This document shows, in pieces, positions 1 to 8,569 of a stretch of 64,000 bases of DNA (the first letter of the stretch is position 1; each line of letters begins with the position of its first letter). This DNA is from Gaetbulibacter_A aestuarii (lineage in GTDB: Bacteria; Bacteroidota; Bacteroidia; Flavobacteriales; Flavobacteriaceae). Where the stretch lies: NCBI RefSeq assembly GCF_039537665.1, contig NZ_BAABAY010000007.1, positions 252,619-316,618 on the forward strand, written 5' to 3'. The notes beneath the pieces were generated by a model. The model saw only the letters and a program-made list of their open reading frames with translations, did not search any database and was not told the origin of the DNA. Made by a program: the position numbers and the translations under genes.

Positions 1-116
1 GGTTAAACGGTCATCGTAGTGTTGGTGGCTACCGCGCTTCAATGTACAACGCTTTACCTCTGGACAGCGTCAAAGTTGTGGTTGAAGTAATGAGCGAACT
101 TGAGCGTAAAGGCTAA
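1..116 (+). CDS. serC: Phosphoserine aminotransferase, C-terminal end only
   Basis: Only the last 37 complete codons are in the window, starting in the frame at base 3 and ending with TAA at 114-116. The peptide contains GHRSVGGYRASMYNALP, which I recognise as the C-terminal signature of phosphoserine aminotransferase. This enzyme makes 3-phosphoserine from 3-phosphohydroxypyruvate with pyridoxal phosphate. The next gene, 79 nt downstream on the same strand, is a phosphoglycerate dehydrogenase, the preceding step of serine synthesis, which supports the call. The 5' end lies outside the window. Confidence 0.88.
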   Translation, partial: LNGHRSVGGYRASMYNALPLDSVKVVVEVMSELERKG

Positions 117-195
117 AAACCAAAACAAAACAAATTAACTGATTTATTAATCATAAAATTTAAGATTACAACGAAGAAGCGTAATCAACAAAACA

Positions 196-1146
196 ATGAA
201 AGTATTAGCAAATGACGGTATTTCACAAAGTGGAATCGATGCATTAAAAAAAGCAGGTTACGAAGTATTAACTACAACTGTAGCTCAGGAACAACTTATA
301 GATTATATCAACAAGAATGATATTGCAGTGCTCTTGGTGCGTAGTGCAACCACGGTACGTAAAGATCTTATCGATGCCTGCCCGGGACTAAAAATTATTG
401 GTCGTGGTGGTGTTGGTATGGATAATATTGATGTCGCATATGCCCGTGAAAAGGGTATTAAAGTGATCAATACACCTGCAGCATCTTCACATTCTGTAGC
501 TGAATTAGTTTTTGGTCATTTTTATAGCTTAGCACGTTTTTTACATCACGCCAACAGAGAAATGCCGCTTGAAGGTGATAGCAAGTTCAAAGCCCTTAAA
601 AAAGCTTACGCTAAAGGAACAGAGCTGAAAGGTAAAACCTTAGGAATTCTTGGCTTTGGCCGTATTGGACAAGCGACCGCAAAAGTGGCTTTAGGAGCTG
701 GTATGAAAGTTATTGCTTTTGATCCGTTTTTAGATGAAGCTAAATTGGACCTGGAATTCTTTGACGGACAAAAAGTAAGTTTCGACATTAAGACCATCAG
801 CAAAGAGGAAGTTTTAAAACAAGCTGATTTCATTACGCTTCACGTTCCTGCTCAAAAGGATTATGTGATCGACACCAAGGAATTTGAAATGATGAAAAAT
901 GGCGTGTTTATTGCCAATGCCGCACGTGGTGGTGTAGTAAATGAAGTTGCTTTGGTAAAAGCCATCGAATCAGGAAAAGTGGCAGGTGCTGCTCTGGATG
1001 TGTTCGAAAAAGAGCCTTCTCCTGAAATCCAATTATTGATGAATCCAGGTTTATCATTAACACCGCATACCGGTGCAGCTACGAATGAAGCTCAAGACCG
1101 CATTGGTGTGGAGTTGGCAGATCAAATTGTATCTATTTTAGGCTAA
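196..1146 (+). CDS. serA: D-3-phosphoglycerate dehydrogenase (short form)
   Basis: This 316-residue D-2-hydroxyacid dehydrogenase probably oxidises 3-phosphoglycerate to 3-phosphohydroxypyruvate with NAD, the first step of serine synthesis in the cytoplasm. The Rossmann motif GFGRIG is at residues 153-158. The catalytic trio is visible as Arg244 (in NAARGG), Glu273 (in FEKEP) and His291 (in TPHTG). There is no C-terminal ACT domain, so allosteric inhibition by serine of the E. coli type is not expected. serC directly upstream gives the pathway context and the two are probably one operon. The family also contains other hydroxyacid dehydrogenases, so the substrate call leans on the neighbour. 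Confidence 0.9.
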   Translation: MKVLANDGISQSGIDALKKAGYEVLTTTVAQEQLIDYINKNDIAVLLVRSATTVRKDLIDACPGLKIIGRGGVGMDNIDVAYAREKGIKVINTPAASSHSVAELVFGHFYSLARFLHHANREMPLEGDSKFKALKKAYAKGTELKGKTLGILGFGRIGQATAKVALGAGMKVIAFDPFLDEAKLDLEFFDGQKVSFDIKTISKEEVLKQADFITLHVPAQKDYVIDTKEFEMMKNGVFIANAARGGVVNEVALVKAIESGKVAGAALDVFEKEPSPEIQLLMNPGLSLTPHTGAATNEAQDRIGVELADQIVSILG

Positions 1147-1169
1147 TAAGCGTTATAACATGATAACGA

Positions 1170-1199
1170 AGCCCTGGCAAGATTGTCAGGGCTTTTTTT
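1170..1199 (+). terminator. Rho-independent terminator after serA
   Basis: The inverted repeat AGCCCTG...CAGGGCT forms a short hairpin and is followed directly by a run of seven T. It lies 23 nt after the serA stop and ends the serC-serA transcript. Confidence 0.85.
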
Positions 1200-1289
1200 G
1201 TTAAATTAAATTAAAACACAAGGTAAATCCGTCTTAATTTCTTAAATTTAAGAGAGTTGAAAATTTTCAATTCCTAAAGATTTATTGTT

Positions 1290-1730
1290 ATGAAGTACCT
1301 TTTATATAGTGTTATTGTTTGTTTATTCCTGGCAGGATGCCACAGCACCAAACCTACGGTTCTTAAAAGTCAGGATGAGCAAGTAGCTAATACCACTCAA
1401 AATGATACCGTTAAGATTGAAAATAAAGATGAAGATTACGAGATCATCATTATAGATCCCGGCTTTAATACGTTTCTATATGGCTCTGCAAAACCACGTG
1501 GGTTTCACAACCAAACTTATTTGGAAAATAGAAATCGCATTTACGTAACGGAATGGAATCGCCGTGTTTTACAACCTCAGGTATACAATCCAAACCTTTA
1601 CGAAATGCAAATTAACTACGATCCTCAGATCGATTATGGTTATGAGGTTAATTATTTACTCTACAATTACTTTATTTACTTTCAATTAAAATATAAACAA
1701 AGATTAGGTCCTTACACCCCTAGAATTTAG
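1290..1730 (+). CDS. DUF6146-like lipoprotein of unknown function
   Basis: The 146-residue product starts with a lipoprotein signal peptide, a hydrophobic stretch followed by the lipobox LAGC with the acylated cysteine at residue 17. The mature part has a short Thr/Asp-rich linker, then a conserved block with EIIIIDPGF, PRGF and YVTEWNRRV, and an aromatic-rich tail full of Tyr and Asn. This resembles small flavobacterial lipoproteins that I recall as DUF6146. I assign no function. It is probably anchored in the outer or inner membrane, facing the periplasm. It runs in the same direction as the two small genes that follow and ends 13 nt before a -7 promoter element. Confidence 0.75.
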   Translation: MKYLLYSVIVCLFLAGCHSTKPTVLKSQDEQVANTTQNDTVKIENKDEDYEIIIIDPGFNTFLYGSAKPRGFHNQTYLENRNRIYVTEWNRRVLQPQVYNPNLYEMQINYDPQIDYGYEVNYLLYNYFIYFQLKYKQRLGPYTPRI

Positions 1731-1742
1731 AAGTCTTTTAGC

Positions 1743-1750
1743 TATTTTTG
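1743..1750 (+). promoter_or_regulatory. Flavobacterial -7 element TATTTTTG
   Basis: TATTTTTG matches the TAnnTTTG consensus of the Bacteroidota housekeeping sigma factor. It lies 19 nt before the GTG start at 1770, so transcription would begin only a few bases before the gene. No clear -33 TTTG is visible. Confidence 0.55.
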
Positions 1751-1769
1751 CAATTAAATTTCAGGGTCT

Positions 1770-2075
1770 GTGAATAAATTAAAAAAGCGTTGGGGCATTG
1801 ACTCCAATTGGCAGATTTTTTTGATCATTATAGTCTTTGCCATTACGGGAACGAGTTCTGCGTACGTTGGCAAATCTATACTTGCCGCCTTGAACCTGAC
1901 CCACGAAAGATTAGGCGATTATCTGTATTGGTTATCTTACGCAGTTGTAATATCTGTAGTTTATCAATTTCTATTAGTCTTTTTCGGATGGCTTTTCGGA
2001 CAATTTCGCTTCTTTTGGAATTTTGAAAAGCGCATGTTAAAGCATATCGGTTTTAAACGTTTTTTTAAAGAATGA
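1770..2075 (+). CDS. Small two-helix membrane protein, DUF6787-like
   Basis: The 101-residue product starts at GTG. There is no in-frame ATG nearby, and MNKLKKRWGI is the typical N-terminus of the family I know as DUF6787. It has two hydrophobic segments, at about residues 16-35 and 50-77, and a basic, aromatic C-terminus. It is probably an inner-membrane protein with its ends in the cytoplasm. It overlaps the next gene by 4 nt (ATGA), which indicates translational coupling with the histidine-rich protein and probably with the TonB receptor behind it. The function is unknown. Confidence 0.72.
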   Translation: MNKLKKRWGIDSNWQIFLIIIVFAITGTSSAYVGKSILAALNLTHERLGDYLYWLSYAVVISVVYQFLLVFFGWLFGQFRFFWNFEKRMLKHIGFKRFFKE

Positions 2076-2404
2076 ATCAGCTAAAAAAACATATCGCTTT
2101 TAAGATAGTTGGTGTTCTTTTGGTTGCAGCCCTTCTGATTCCTACAGGAGCTAAATTTGCACATATTTTTAAAACGCATAAGCACGTTTTTTGTACGGCA
2201 AAACATGAAACGCACCTTCATAATTACGATTTTGATTGTCAGTTTTACAAGTTCCATGTTAATGCTAACTTTACCTTACCTGATTTCCATTTTAATATTC
2301 CTGAAATATTTCAACCTTGTGAAACTATTGAAGCACCATACGTCGCTTTGATCGAACATGAGGACCTCCATTTTTCACTTCGCGCACCACCAAATTTCAT
2401 TTAA
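2072..2404 (+). CDS. Histidine/cysteine-rich membrane-anchored peptide
   Basis: The 110-residue product has one N-terminal membrane segment (about residues 10-27) followed by an exported domain with 11 His and 3 Cys in total. The densest block is residues 31-62, with His31, His36, His38, Cys41, His45, His48, His50, Cys56 and His62. Such spacing suggests metal binding. It is coupled to the preceding gene and sits 79 nt before a TonB-dependent receptor. In proteobacteria the analogous DUF2946 proteins sit next to TonB receptors for copper, so by analogy I infer a periplasmic metal-handling or metal-sensing partner of that receptor. I do not recognise a named family. Confidence 0.7.
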   Translation: MNQLKKHIAFKIVGVLLVAALLIPTGAKFAHIFKTHKHVFCTAKHETHLHNYDFDCQFYKFHVNANFTLPDFHFNIPEIFQPCETIEAPYVALIEHEDLHFSLRAPPNFI

Positions 2405-2483
2405 TAGTAAAACCTGCTGACATCCTGTTCAGCCCGTATACTCAACCATATTGAGTTCATTATTTACCATTAAATTATTTTAA

Positions 2484-4649
2484 ATGAAAACCATTTTTAC
2501 CTTATTGCTATGTTTGGCAATAACGCCTTTTTATGCGCAAAACACCTTACAAGGCCGCGTCATCGACAGCACAACTCAGCAACCCATTACTTTTGCTAAT
2601 GTTTATATTCCAAAATTAGAAAAAGGAGTAGTTACAGAAGATTCCGGAGATTTTACCATAAAAGATCTTCCTTCCGGTAATTATAATTTACTTGTTTCTT
2701 ATGTAGGTTATCAAACCAAATCCATTAATATAAGCATCCCCAATCAAAAGTCATTAAAGATTGCTTTAACACCTTCAGCCATAGAAATGGAAGAAGTCAT
2801 TATTTCCACCCCCTTCCACAAACTTCAAAAAGATAATGTGATGAAGGTAGAACGCGCTTCAGTGACCGAATTAAAGTCTCAAGGAGCCGTTACACTGGCT
2901 GATGGCATTAGCAACATTGCCGGAGTTGAAAGTGTTACAACCGGTCTAGGTGTTGGAAAACCCGTGATTCGCGGATTAAGCTCGAATCGCGTTTTAGTTT
3001 ACACTCAGGGTGTTCGTTTGGAAAACCAACAGTTTGGAGACGAACATGGTTTGGGCATCAATAGTGCCGGTGTGGAAAGCGTGGAAGTTATCAAGGGCCC
3101 CGCATCTCTACTTTATGGTAGTGATGCTTTGGGCGGTGTGCTTTATTTGAATCCTGAACGTTTTGCCGAAGCTAACACATCAAAAGCTGATATTAGCAGT
3201 AACTATTTCAGTAATACGGAAGGTTACAGTACAGATTTAGGCTATAAAACATCCTTGGATAACGTAAAATTGTTGTTTCGAGCAAATGCAACGGGACATT
3301 CAGACTACAACACCAAAGATTACCGCGTAACGAATTCCAGGTTTAATACTAAGGATTTTAAATCCGGAATTGGATATCAAAAGGGTGATTTTAAAACAGA
3401 ATTTCGTTATAATCTGAACCAGTCCAAAATTGGAATTCCTGAAGACATCGGCATTCAAACACTTGAGAAAACGCCAAGAACACCGTTTCAAGACATCACT
3501 TCACATATATTTAGTTCAAAATCCTCATTATTTTTTAATGGATCAAGTTTGAATTTGATCTTGGGTTACACTTATAACGACCGTCAGGAATTTGAAGATT
3601 ACGTAGCTCCTGCCCTTCATATGAAACTGAAAACCGCGAATTACGACCTAAAATATAATCTTCCAAATTGGGGTAAATTCGAAACCATTGTTGGTATTCA
3701 AGGCATGAATCAAATCAATAAGAATTATGGCGAGGAAACCTTAATACCCGATGCAACTACGAATGATTTTGGTGTTTTCGGGATGTCTCACATTCATTTC
3801 AAAACTACAGACTTTCAGGTAGGCATTCGTTACGACAACCGAAATATTGAAGTTACCAGTGCCCAAAACACTCATTTCAGCAGTTTTAATGGTGCCTTAG
3901 GTTTTAAGCAAGATCTTGGACAAAATATGACTGCCAGATTTAATTTTGCTTCCGGCTTTAGAGCGCCCAACTTATCGGAACTTTACTCTGATGGCGTGCA
4001 TGAAGGAACTAACCGTTATGAAGTGGGAAATAGTGATCTCAGCTATGAACAAAATTTACAATCGGATGTTGCCTTAGAATATGCCAATCAGCATATCGAA
4101 ATTTTTGCGAATGGTTTTTATAATCGTATCAATAATTATATTTATTTGTCTCCTGATGGCACCGTTAGAGAAAATAGCCCCGTCTATAATTACGCCCAGA
4201 GTGACGCCAAATTATTTGGTGGTGAGGTCGGATTTCATTTGCATCCACATCCTTTGGATTGGCTACACTTAGAATCAAGTTTTGAAACGGTAACAGGAGA
4301 ACTGAACGCCGGTGGTTATTTGCCGTTAATTCCAGCCAATAAATGGTCGAATACCATTCGTGTTGAATTTTCAAAGAACTGGTTGAATAATGGATATGCT
4401 TTTTTTAAAGTGCAGTCCTATTTTAAACAGAGTAAGGTAAGTCAGTTTGAAACACCAACACCGGGTTACGACCTTTTAAGCCTTGGTTTTGGGGGAACTT
4501 TAAAATTATTCAACAAAGATCTCAGCGTCACCATATCCGGAACCAATTTGACCAACAAGACCTATATTAATCATTTATCACGGTTAAAACCTGACGGAAT
4601 TTTTAATATGGGGCGAAATTTAAATATTGGATTTACATATCAGTTATAA
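2484..4649 (+). CDS. TonB-dependent outer-membrane receptor, metal (ZnuD-like) type
   Basis: The 721-residue protein has a signal peptide ending near FYAQ, a carboxypeptidase-regulatory-like beta domain (about residues 20-100), a plug domain, and a 22-strand barrel ending in an aromatic residue pair typical of outer-membrane export (FTYQL). The plug carries the block GDEHGLGINSAGVESVEVIK, then a conserved GPASLLYG, which resembles the ZnuD group of zinc or metal receptors. Energy would come from the inner-membrane TonB-ExbBD complex, which is not encoded here. The histidine-rich gene upstream supports a metal substrate. The substrate is inferred and siderophores are not excluded. Confidence 0.85.
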   Translation: MKTIFTLLLCLAITPFYAQNTLQGRVIDSTTQQPITFANVYIPKLEKGVVTEDSGDFTIKDLPSGNYNLLVSYVGYQTKSINISIPNQKSLKIALTPSAIEMEEVIISTPFHKLQKDNVMKVERASVTELKSQGAVTLADGISNIAGVESVTTGLGVGKPVIRGLSSNRVLVYTQGVRLENQQFGDEHGLGINSAGVESVEVIKGPASLLYGSDALGGVLYLNPERFAEANTSKADISSNYFSNTEGYSTDLGYKTSLDNVKLLFRANATGHSDYNTKDYRVTNSRFNTKDFKSGIGYQKGDFKTEFRYNLNQSKIGIPEDIGIQTLEKTPRTPFQDITSHIFSSKSSLFFNGSSLNLILGYTYNDRQEFEDYVAPALHMKLKTANYDLKYNLPNWGKFETIVGIQGMNQINKNYGEETLIPDATTNDFGVFGMSHIHFKTTDFQVGIRYDNRNIEVTSAQNTHFSSFNGALGFKQDLGQNMTARFNFASGFRAPNLSELYSDGVHEGTNRYEVGNSDLSYEQNLQSDVALEYANQHIEIFANGFYNRINNYIYLSPDGTVRENSPVYNYAQSDAKLFGGEVGFHLHPHPLDWLHLESSFETVTGELNAGGYLPLIPANKWSNTIRVEFSKNWLNNGYAFFKVQSYFKQSKVSQFETPTPGYDLLSLGFGGTLKLFNKDLSVTISGTNLTNKTYINHLSRLKPDGIFNMGRNLNIGFTYQL

Positions 4650-4652
4650 ACT

Positions 4653-4687
4653 AAAAAGCCTTTCAATTCGAAAGGCTTTTTGTTTTT
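4653..4687. terminator. Bidirectional terminator between convergent genes
   Basis: AAAAAGCCTTTC-AATTC-GAAAGGCTTTTTG is a perfect hairpin with T runs on both strands. It ends the TonB receptor gene on the plus strand. The last codons and the stop of the minus-strand gene at 4663 lie inside it. Confidence 0.85.
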
Positions 4688-4947
4688 TTCTTTTTGGTAA
4701 AGAATTCGGTATAAAACCACATGATCGTAAACGTGGGGATCACATCGACGCCCGGTAAGGCTTCTTCAACAAAAGAAACCACTCCAGCCACTTTACCGGG
4801 ATTTCCTTTGTATAATTTGATCATGATCCAGGCCGATAAAGGGGCCCAAATCACATCGGAAAATTCACCAACACCGGGAATGATAAAGGAAACGTAGCCA
4901 ATGGCATCTAAAAGAATACTTAATGCTAATTTCTTATAACGGCTCAT
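4663..4947 (-). CDS. Small membrane protein of unknown function
   Basis: The 94-residue product has hydrophobic segments at about residues 7-24, 29-45 and 62-82 and a very basic C-terminus (TKKKKTKS). PGVGEFSD and PGVDVIP look like conserved turns. I do not recognise the family. The gene starts 5 nt downstream of the folE stop, on the same strand, so it is probably the last gene of an msrA-folE operon. Its stop codon lies in the loop of the shared terminator hairpin. Confidence 0.7.
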   Translation of the reverse strand: MSRYKKLALSILLDAIGYVSFIIPGVGEFSDVIWAPLSAWIMIKLYKGNPGKVAGVVSFVEEALPGVDVIPTFTIMWFYTEFFTKKKKTKSLSN

Positions 4948-4952
4948 AAAAA

Positions 4953-5546
4953 TTACCGGTTCGGAGCAATCAGTTTCAAAAACTCGTTACGTGTTTCGAT
5001 CTTTTCAAACTGCCCTCTAAATCCCGAAGTTGTTGTAATAGAATTTTGTTTTTGCACACCGCGCATCATCATACACATATGTGACGCTTCGATAACAACA
5101 GCAACACCTTGAGGCCGTAAGGTATCGTTGATACAATCCAAAATTTGTTCGGTTAGGCGTTCCTGAACCTGTAAACGTCGTGCAAACACATCCACGATCC
5201 TGGGTAATTTACTGAGTCCTACAATATACCCGTTTGGAATGTAAGCGATATGAGCCTTTCCGAAAAATGGTAAAATATGGTGTTCGCAAAGCGAATAGAC
5301 CTCGATATCTTTCACAATTACCATTTCATCATAAGACTCTTTAAACATGGCACTTCTCAAAATCTCCTCAGGATCCTGATGATAGCCTTGCGTTAAGAAC
5401 TGCATGGCTTTCGCTGCGCGCTCCGGTGTTTTTAACAGGCCTTCGCGATCAGGATTTTCACCCAAATCCGAAATGATATGTTTGTAACGATCTTTTACAT
5501 CGTCGGTTACCTGCATGTTGTATTCTTCAAAACTTCTGTATGGCAT
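4953..5546 (-). CDS. folE: GTP cyclohydrolase I
   Basis: The 197-residue protein converts GTP to 7,8-dihydroneopterin triphosphate, the entry to tetrahydrofolate and pterin synthesis. The zinc-binding and active-site block SLCEHHILPFFGKAHIAYIP is present, as is the second cysteine near CMMMRGVQK. VQERLT and SGFRG are also family hallmarks. The length suits the type IA enzyme. It lies 11 nt downstream of msrA and just before a small membrane protein, so the three are probably co-transcribed. The ATG at 5546 is the first available and fits the family. Confidence 0.95.
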   Translation of the reverse strand: MPYRSFEEYNMQVTDDVKDRYKHIISDLGENPDREGLLKTPERAAKAMQFLTQGYHQDPEEILRSAMFKESYDEMVIVKDIEVYSLCEHHILPFFGKAHIAYIPNGYIVGLSKLPRIVDVFARRLQVQERLTEQILDCINDTLRPQGVAVVIEASHMCMMMRGVQKQNSITTTSGFRGQFEKIETRNEFLKLIAPNR

Positions 5547-5557
5547 AACAGTTTAAT

Positions 5558-6100
5558 TTATTCTTTTAATTTATCGGCATAATAGGTTTTCAGTTTTTTG
5601 ATCTTCGGATTGATGATGAACTGACAATAGGGCTGCGATTGGTTATTATCGTAATAATTTTGATGTACATCTTCAGCTTTATAAAATACCTTCAAAGGCA
5701 CAATTTCTGTGACTACGGGAGCGTCGAATTCCTTTTCTTCTTCTAAAAATGAAATGAATTTCTCAGCAGCTCCTTTTTGATGTTCATCTGAATAAAAAAT
5801 AGCGGAACGGTATTGTGTACCAACATCATTCCCCTGCCGATTTAAAGTGGTTGGATCGTGAGTTGCAAAAAAGATCTCAAGTAATTCCGTGTAATAAATT
5901 TTATCCGGATCGTAAACGATCTGAACGGCTTCAGCATGTCCGGTTCGTCCGGTGCAGATCTCACGATAGGCCGGATTTTTAATTTGTCCCCCAGTATACC
6001 CGGAAACCACCTTTTCAACACCCTCAAGGCGCTCAAAAACAGCTTCGGTACACCAAAAACAGCCTCCGGCAAAAGTTGCTACATCCCAGGTTTTATCCAT
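5558..6100 (-). CDS. msrA: Peptide methionine sulfoxide reductase A
   Basis: This enzyme reduces methionine-S-sulfoxide in proteins with thioredoxin as electron donor. The active-site motif GCFWC is at residues 13-17, with Cys14 as nucleophile, followed by YTGG and the conserved GHAEAVQIVYDP and GTQYRSAIF blocks. I chose the ATG at 6100 (180 residues). A TTG two codons upstream would add only MF and is less likely. No signal peptide is present, so it acts in the cytoplasm. It is the first gene of a minus-strand cluster with folE and diverges from lolD across about 155 nt. Confidence 0.95.
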   Translation of the reverse strand: MDKTWDVATFAGGCFWCTEAVFERLEGVEKVVSGYTGGQIKNPAYREICTGRTGHAEAVQIVYDPDKIYYTELLEIFFATHDPTTLNRQGNDVGTQYRSAIFYSDEHQKGAAEKFISFLEEEKEFDAPVVTEIVPLKVFYKAEDVHQNYYDNNQSQPYCQFIINPKIKKLKTYYADKLKE

Positions 6101-6257
6101 AAACAATTTCGTTTTGGTCTTTTAGTAGATTATCATAACGATTCCTTACCAGAAATTTCTTTAAAGATAGTTTTAAATCAACTTCTCAACAATAAAAATA
6201 AATCTTAATTGTCCAAAAGCATCTAAAGTATTAAATTCACACCTTATTCATAAATCT

Positions 6258-6935
6258 ATGATTGAAGCTAAGAATATTCATAAATACTACGGTGAATTAG
6301 AAGTTTTAAAAGGCGTTGATATCGCTGTAAAAAAAGGTGAAGTTGTTTCTATCGTAGGAGCTTCAGGTGCCGGGAAAACCACCTTACTTCAAATTTTAGG
6401 AACGCTGGACAAGGCAACTCCTTCCGAAGGTTTTCAGTTAAAAATTAACGATACCGATATTCAAACTTTGAATGATAAAGCATTGGCAAATTTCAGAAAT
6501 AAACATATTGGTTTTATTTTCCAGTTTCACCAGTTGCTCCCTGAATTTTCTGCTTTAGAAAATGTGTGTTTACCGGCTTTTATCATGGGTACCAAAAAAG
6601 CTGAAGCTGAAAAACGCGCTAAAGAGTTATTGGATTTTCTGGGTTTGAAAGCACGCTACGAACATAAACCCAGTGCGCTTTCCGGCGGCGAGCAACAACG
6701 TGTAGCTGTAGCCCGGGCACTGATCAACAACCCGGATTTCATCTTTGCTGATGAACCTTCAGGAAACCTGGACAGCGAATCAGCTGAAAAACTGCATCAC
6801 TTATTCTTTAAACTTCGAGACGAATTTGGCCAGACCTTCGTTATCGTTACCCACAATGAGGATCTTGCTAATATGGCCGATCGAAAACTCACCATGGTGG
6901 ATGGTAAAATTCTAGCTAAAGAACTTATTGAATAA
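6258..6935 (+). CDS. lolD: LolD-type ABC transporter ATP-binding protein
   Basis: The 225-residue ATPase has Walker A GASGAGKT at residues 34-41, the ABC signature LSGGEQQ at 141-147, Walker B FIFADEP at 161-167, and the D-loop GNLD. These features and the length match the MacB/LolD/FtsE branch. In this branch LolD powers release of lipoproteins from the inner membrane to the LolA carrier. No membrane partner (LolC/E) is adjacent, as is common in Bacteroidota, so the partner is inferred. Its last 11 nt overlap the convergent GH30 gene. The divergent msrA gene leaves about 155 nt for both promoters. Confidence 0.85.
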   Translation: MIEAKNIHKYYGELEVLKGVDIAVKKGEVVSIVGASGAGKTTLLQILGTLDKATPSEGFQLKINDTDIQTLNDKALANFRNKHIGFIFQFHQLLPEFSALENVCLPAFIMGTKKAEAEKRAKELLDFLGLKARYEHKPSALSGGEQQRVAVARALINNPDFIFADEPSGNLDSESAEKLHHLFFKLRDEFGQTFVIVTHNEDLANMADRKLTMVDGKILAKELIE

Positions 6936-8412
6936 CCAGTGTTTGCATGGCATGCGCTGGAATTTCAAGCTTTACTTCACTGTTATCAATAATGGTATTA
7001 TAATTTATAGCATCGTCACTTTGATTCATCACGATAGTAACCAATGAACCGTCCGGATTCATGAAAGAAGTGCTCAACAACGGACTTCTACTTGAAGCCG
7101 TGCTGACGCGCTTAGCATCTTTCTGAATGAATTTTGAAAAATGACCGATGTAATAATACGACGGCGTAAAAATCAGTTCTCCGGTATCCGTGTTCGCATG
7201 AACCGGCGCAAAACAAAAATTACCAACATGGTTAGGACCTCCGTGTTGATCAAGTAAAATATTCCAGTCGGTCCAACCCACCGTGCCATTATTAAAATCG
7301 TGGATCATGGAACTACCATAACGCTCGGCATTTGGCCAATACTCATAATGATCGGCATTAAAACTTTCGCTACAACCTTCAGTGAACAACAGGTTTTTAT
7401 CAGGAAAGTTTTCTTTCACCTTTCTAATATTATCATACATAGGGTCTCCGCCTGCCCAGGTTTCATACCAATGGAAACCAGTGCCCCAGGCGTATTTTGC
7501 CGCCTCGGGATCTTCAAAAATAGTATTGGCTCGATGGTTGATAAGATCGCGATTATGGTCCCAAACCACTATATTTTTGTCACCAAGACCTTCGGCTTCC
7601 ATCGTTGGTCCTAAATGATTTTTAAGAAAATCCCGCTCCTCTTCAGCAGAATAAATACAAGACTCCCATATTTGCTTGGCCATTGGTTCATTTTGCACTG
7701 TGATACCCCAAATTGGAATTCCGAGGGCTTCATAAGCCTTAATAAATTTGGTGTAATATAAGGCCCAGGCTTCTGCATATTCCGGTAGTAACTTTCCGCC
7801 GTGAAGCATGTCTTTGTTGGTTTTCATAAAGGCCGGCGGACTCCACGGACTTGCATATAATAACAAGTCTCCTCCAGCTTCGGCTATAGCCCGCTTGATC
7901 ATAGGAATTCGATATACAGTATCGTGAGCTATAGAAAAGGTGTTTAGGTCTTTAGCCTCATCCGATACATAAGTATAACTACCTGAACTAAAATCGCAAC
8001 TGTGTATATTTGTTCTGGCCAAACTGTACCCTATACCATTTGTTTTACCGTAATAGGCTTTTAACAGGGTCTCTTGTTTGTCCTTTGGTAATTTTGCAAA
8101 TACCTCAGCCGAGGCATCCGTTATGGCGCCACCTATCCCCATAAAGGTTTGAAAGGTTTTATTTGTGTTCACAAAAACTGAAATTTCAGATTCTACAGGT
8201 TGCTCTGCTTTCACAAAGGTTTTCGCGGCAGTTTTAGTTAATCTAAGTGCAGTGTTTTCAGCGGTTGTATAAACCATAACTGATTTGTTAGCAACCGAAT
8301 ACTTAGAAATGGTGTCTTGATTCATTTGATTTTCTATAGGTGTTTTAGATGCATTTTGTTTGCAAGCGTTGAGAAGAAAAATTAGGCTTAGTAAACCGTA
8401 AAAAGTTTTCAT
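6925..8412 (-). CDS. Secreted GH30 glycoside hydrolase (glucosylceramidase-like lipoprotein)
   Basis: The 495-residue protein begins with a lipoprotein signal peptide (lipobox LNAC, Cys17) and is therefore exported, probably to the cell surface. The catalytic TIM barrel shows GIGGAITDAS near residues 92-102, the acid/base Glu242 in VQNEP, and the nucleophile Glu345 in LFTEGCSE, followed by a small beta domain. This is glycoside hydrolase family 30, whose members cleave beta-glucosyl or beta-1,6-glucan linkages. The actual substrate is not shown. No SusC/D pair or other carbohydrate genes lie beside it. It overlaps the 3' end of lolD by 11 nt. Confidence 0.92.
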   Translation of the reverse strand: MKTFYGLLSLIFLLNACKQNASKTPIENQMNQDTISKYSVANKSVMVYTTAENTALRLTKTAAKTFVKAEQPVESEISVFVNTNKTFQTFMGIGGAITDASAEVFAKLPKDKQETLLKAYYGKTNGIGYSLARTNIHSCDFSSGSYTYVSDEAKDLNTFSIAHDTVYRIPMIKRAIAEAGGDLLLYASPWSPPAFMKTNKDMLHGGKLLPEYAEAWALYYTKFIKAYEALGIPIWGITVQNEPMAKQIWESCIYSAEEERDFLKNHLGPTMEAEGLGDKNIVVWDHNRDLINHRANTIFEDPEAAKYAWGTGFHWYETWAGGDPMYDNIRKVKENFPDKNLLFTEGCSESFNADHYEYWPNAERYGSSMIHDFNNGTVGWTDWNILLDQHGGPNHVGNFCFAPVHANTDTGELIFTPSYYYIGHFSKFIQKDAKRVSTASSRSPLLSTSFMNPDGSLVTIVMNQSDDAINYNTIIDNSEVKLEIPAHAMQTLVIQ

Positions 8413-8569
8413 AATGTTTAGTTTAGTTATTAAAGTTCAAAAGCTTCCGTAAAGTTCTTGAAAATTATGGAACACTAATTTAAGTTTTTATAATTTAATT
8501 ATTGAAGCCTATGTCAAAGGAATTCTTAGAAATTTGACCAAAAACCTGTATTTTTACAAAAAAGACGCA

